This document shows positions 63,232 to 64,000 of a stretch of DNA of 64,000 nucleotides, piece after piece. The notes under the pieces were generated by a model. It was not told the origin of the DNA. It was given only the letters and a program-made list of their open reading frames with translations, and did no database searches. Origin of the DNA: Balamuthia mandrillaris (taxonomy: Eukaryota; Discosea; Longamoebia; Balamuthiidae); NCBI GenBank assembly GCA_031835245.1, contig JAVKOQ010000126.1, positions 67,501 to 131,500 of the forward strand, read 5' to 3'. Position 1 is the first letter of the stretch. Each line of letters opens with the position of its first letter. Position numbers and translations under genes: made by a program.

Positions 63232-63959
63232 ATGGCCACGAAACACGACTTCAAGTGGAGGCTGCTGGTGATAGGCAATCCGGCGGTCGGCAAAACCTCG
63301 CTGACCCTCCGCTTCGTGGAGGATAAGTACATAGAGGAGGGGGAGGTCACCCTTGGCGCCGAGGTCGTCGAAAAAATGGTAGACCTGAAGGGAGTTACCG
63401 CTTTAGTTACCATCAAAGACACAAACGGGCAAGAGCGTTACGGCAACGTTACCTCTTCTTGTTACGTTGGTTTGTACCTCCTGCCTCCCCTCTCTTTCCT
63501 GTTTCTCTCTCTCTGTTTTTTTAAAGAACCAAAGTAACCATAATGACAACAACAACAATGCATGACAAAAAAAAAGGAGTACACGGCATAATGGTAGTGT
63601 ACGATATAACGGACGAGCAGTCCTTCGTGGACCTGAAGCAATGGATGAGAGAGGTGGAGCGCTACGCCTCCGACAGCTGCAAAGTGATGGTGGTGGGCAA
63701 CAAGCTGGACCGCGACGCCGCGGAGGAGCGTGTCATAGAGCTTAGCCACGCCCTCGAGACGGCGCGGCAGGCGCAAGTCAATTGCACCGTCATGGAGGCC
63801 TCCGCCAAGACCGGCGAGGGCGTTCAGGAGGCCTTCCTTGCGTTGTGTCAGGACATCAAGAAGGATGCCTTGGCGAGACGAGCGGCCTCCTCTGCTGAAA
63901 TCGAGATACCCGATAGGAACAAAAAACAGGGGAAGAAGAAGAATTGCTTGGTTTCGTGA
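63232..63959 (+). CDS. atypical Ras-superfamily GTPase with CaaX tail
   Basis: Two exons (63232-63469 and 63577-63959), 206 residues. G1 is GNPAVGKTSLTLRF. G3 is DTNGQERYGNVTSS, where the usual DTAGQ Ala is Asn but the catalytic Gln is kept. The following core is GVHGIMVVYDITDEQSFVDL, G4 is VVGNKLDRDAAEERVI and G5 is MEASAKTGEGVQEAF. The overall pattern is Rab/Ras-like (WMREVERYA as in Rabs), but the tail is KKQGKKKNCLVS, a CaaX box with a polybasic patch, as in Ras/Rap proteins rather than the double-Cys of most Rabs. The effector loop around residue 38 (EGEVTLGAEVVEKM) has a Thr-Leu-Gly-like switch I. The function is a membrane-bound switch in traffic or signalling; the subfamily is uncertain. 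Confidence 0.88.
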
Positions 63960-64000
63960 CGGTGGATGAGGGAATATGCATGGAATCGGTTTTGTGGTGT

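Overview
This is a gene-dense, intron-rich eukaryotic nuclear segment, most likely from a free-living amoeboid protist. Introns are short GT-AG introns. Genes are packed on both strands, with convergent stop codons as little as 19 nt apart. Amoebozoa (an Acanthamoeba- or Balamuthia-like discosean) is my best guess. It rests on a Ras that recalls dictyostelid Ras, an F-box/ankyrin protein of the GHLxVLxWL type common in amoebae and their giant viruses, and a mix of Rho/Ras signalling, a Munc13-like gene and PTP genes. This is inference from remembered families; no search was run.

Layout. 0.3-8 kb: LYRM7-like complex III assembly factor, Aurora kinase, a small coiled-coil protein and a bacterial-type GH38 alpha-mannosidase with an N-terminal membrane anchor. 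8-20.7 kb: coiled-coil/GRAM protein, type II glycosyltransferase-like protein, small coiled-coil protein, EEP (TDP2-like) phosphodiesterase, acidic hypothetical protein, SETD3/LSMT-type methyltransferase and F-box/WD40 protein. 20.96-22.75 kb: an intact Fanzor (eukaryotic TnpB homologue) with an N-terminal C2H2 zinc finger and a structured GC-rich 3' tail that could be its guide RNA scaffold. 23.3-24.8 kb: two identical tRNA-Ser(GCU) genes flanking a canonical Ras, with strong palindromes beside them. 25-34.3 kb: metallophosphoesterase, a helical regulator resembling fungal transcription-factor middle domains, a tyrosine phosphatase, and a JmjC protein with an apparent one-base frameshift. 34.6-42.6 kb: mitochondrial methylmalonyl-CoA mutase, an SH3/EF-hand protein and an iron-sulfur L-serine dehydratase. 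44.3-64 kb: F-box/ankyrin protein, App1-type phosphatidate phosphatase, PH-RhoGAP, a MYND protein with an apparent frameshift, a 741-residue secreted acidic protein, a WW-PRMT, a Munc13/BAP3-like C2-MUN protein and an atypical Ras-like GTPase.

The main hunting result is the C2H2-Fanzor and its candidate guide RNA end. Secondary signals not explained by genes are: (i) a recurring promoter motif, CRTGACGACRYGA; (ii) perfect Pol III B-box sequences outside tRNA genes, twice paired in tandem with that motif; (iii) intronic microsatellites that almost always show the CT-rich strand as the sense strand, usually close to the 3' splice site. Exon boundaries were read by eye from GT/AG sites, frame and family conservation.
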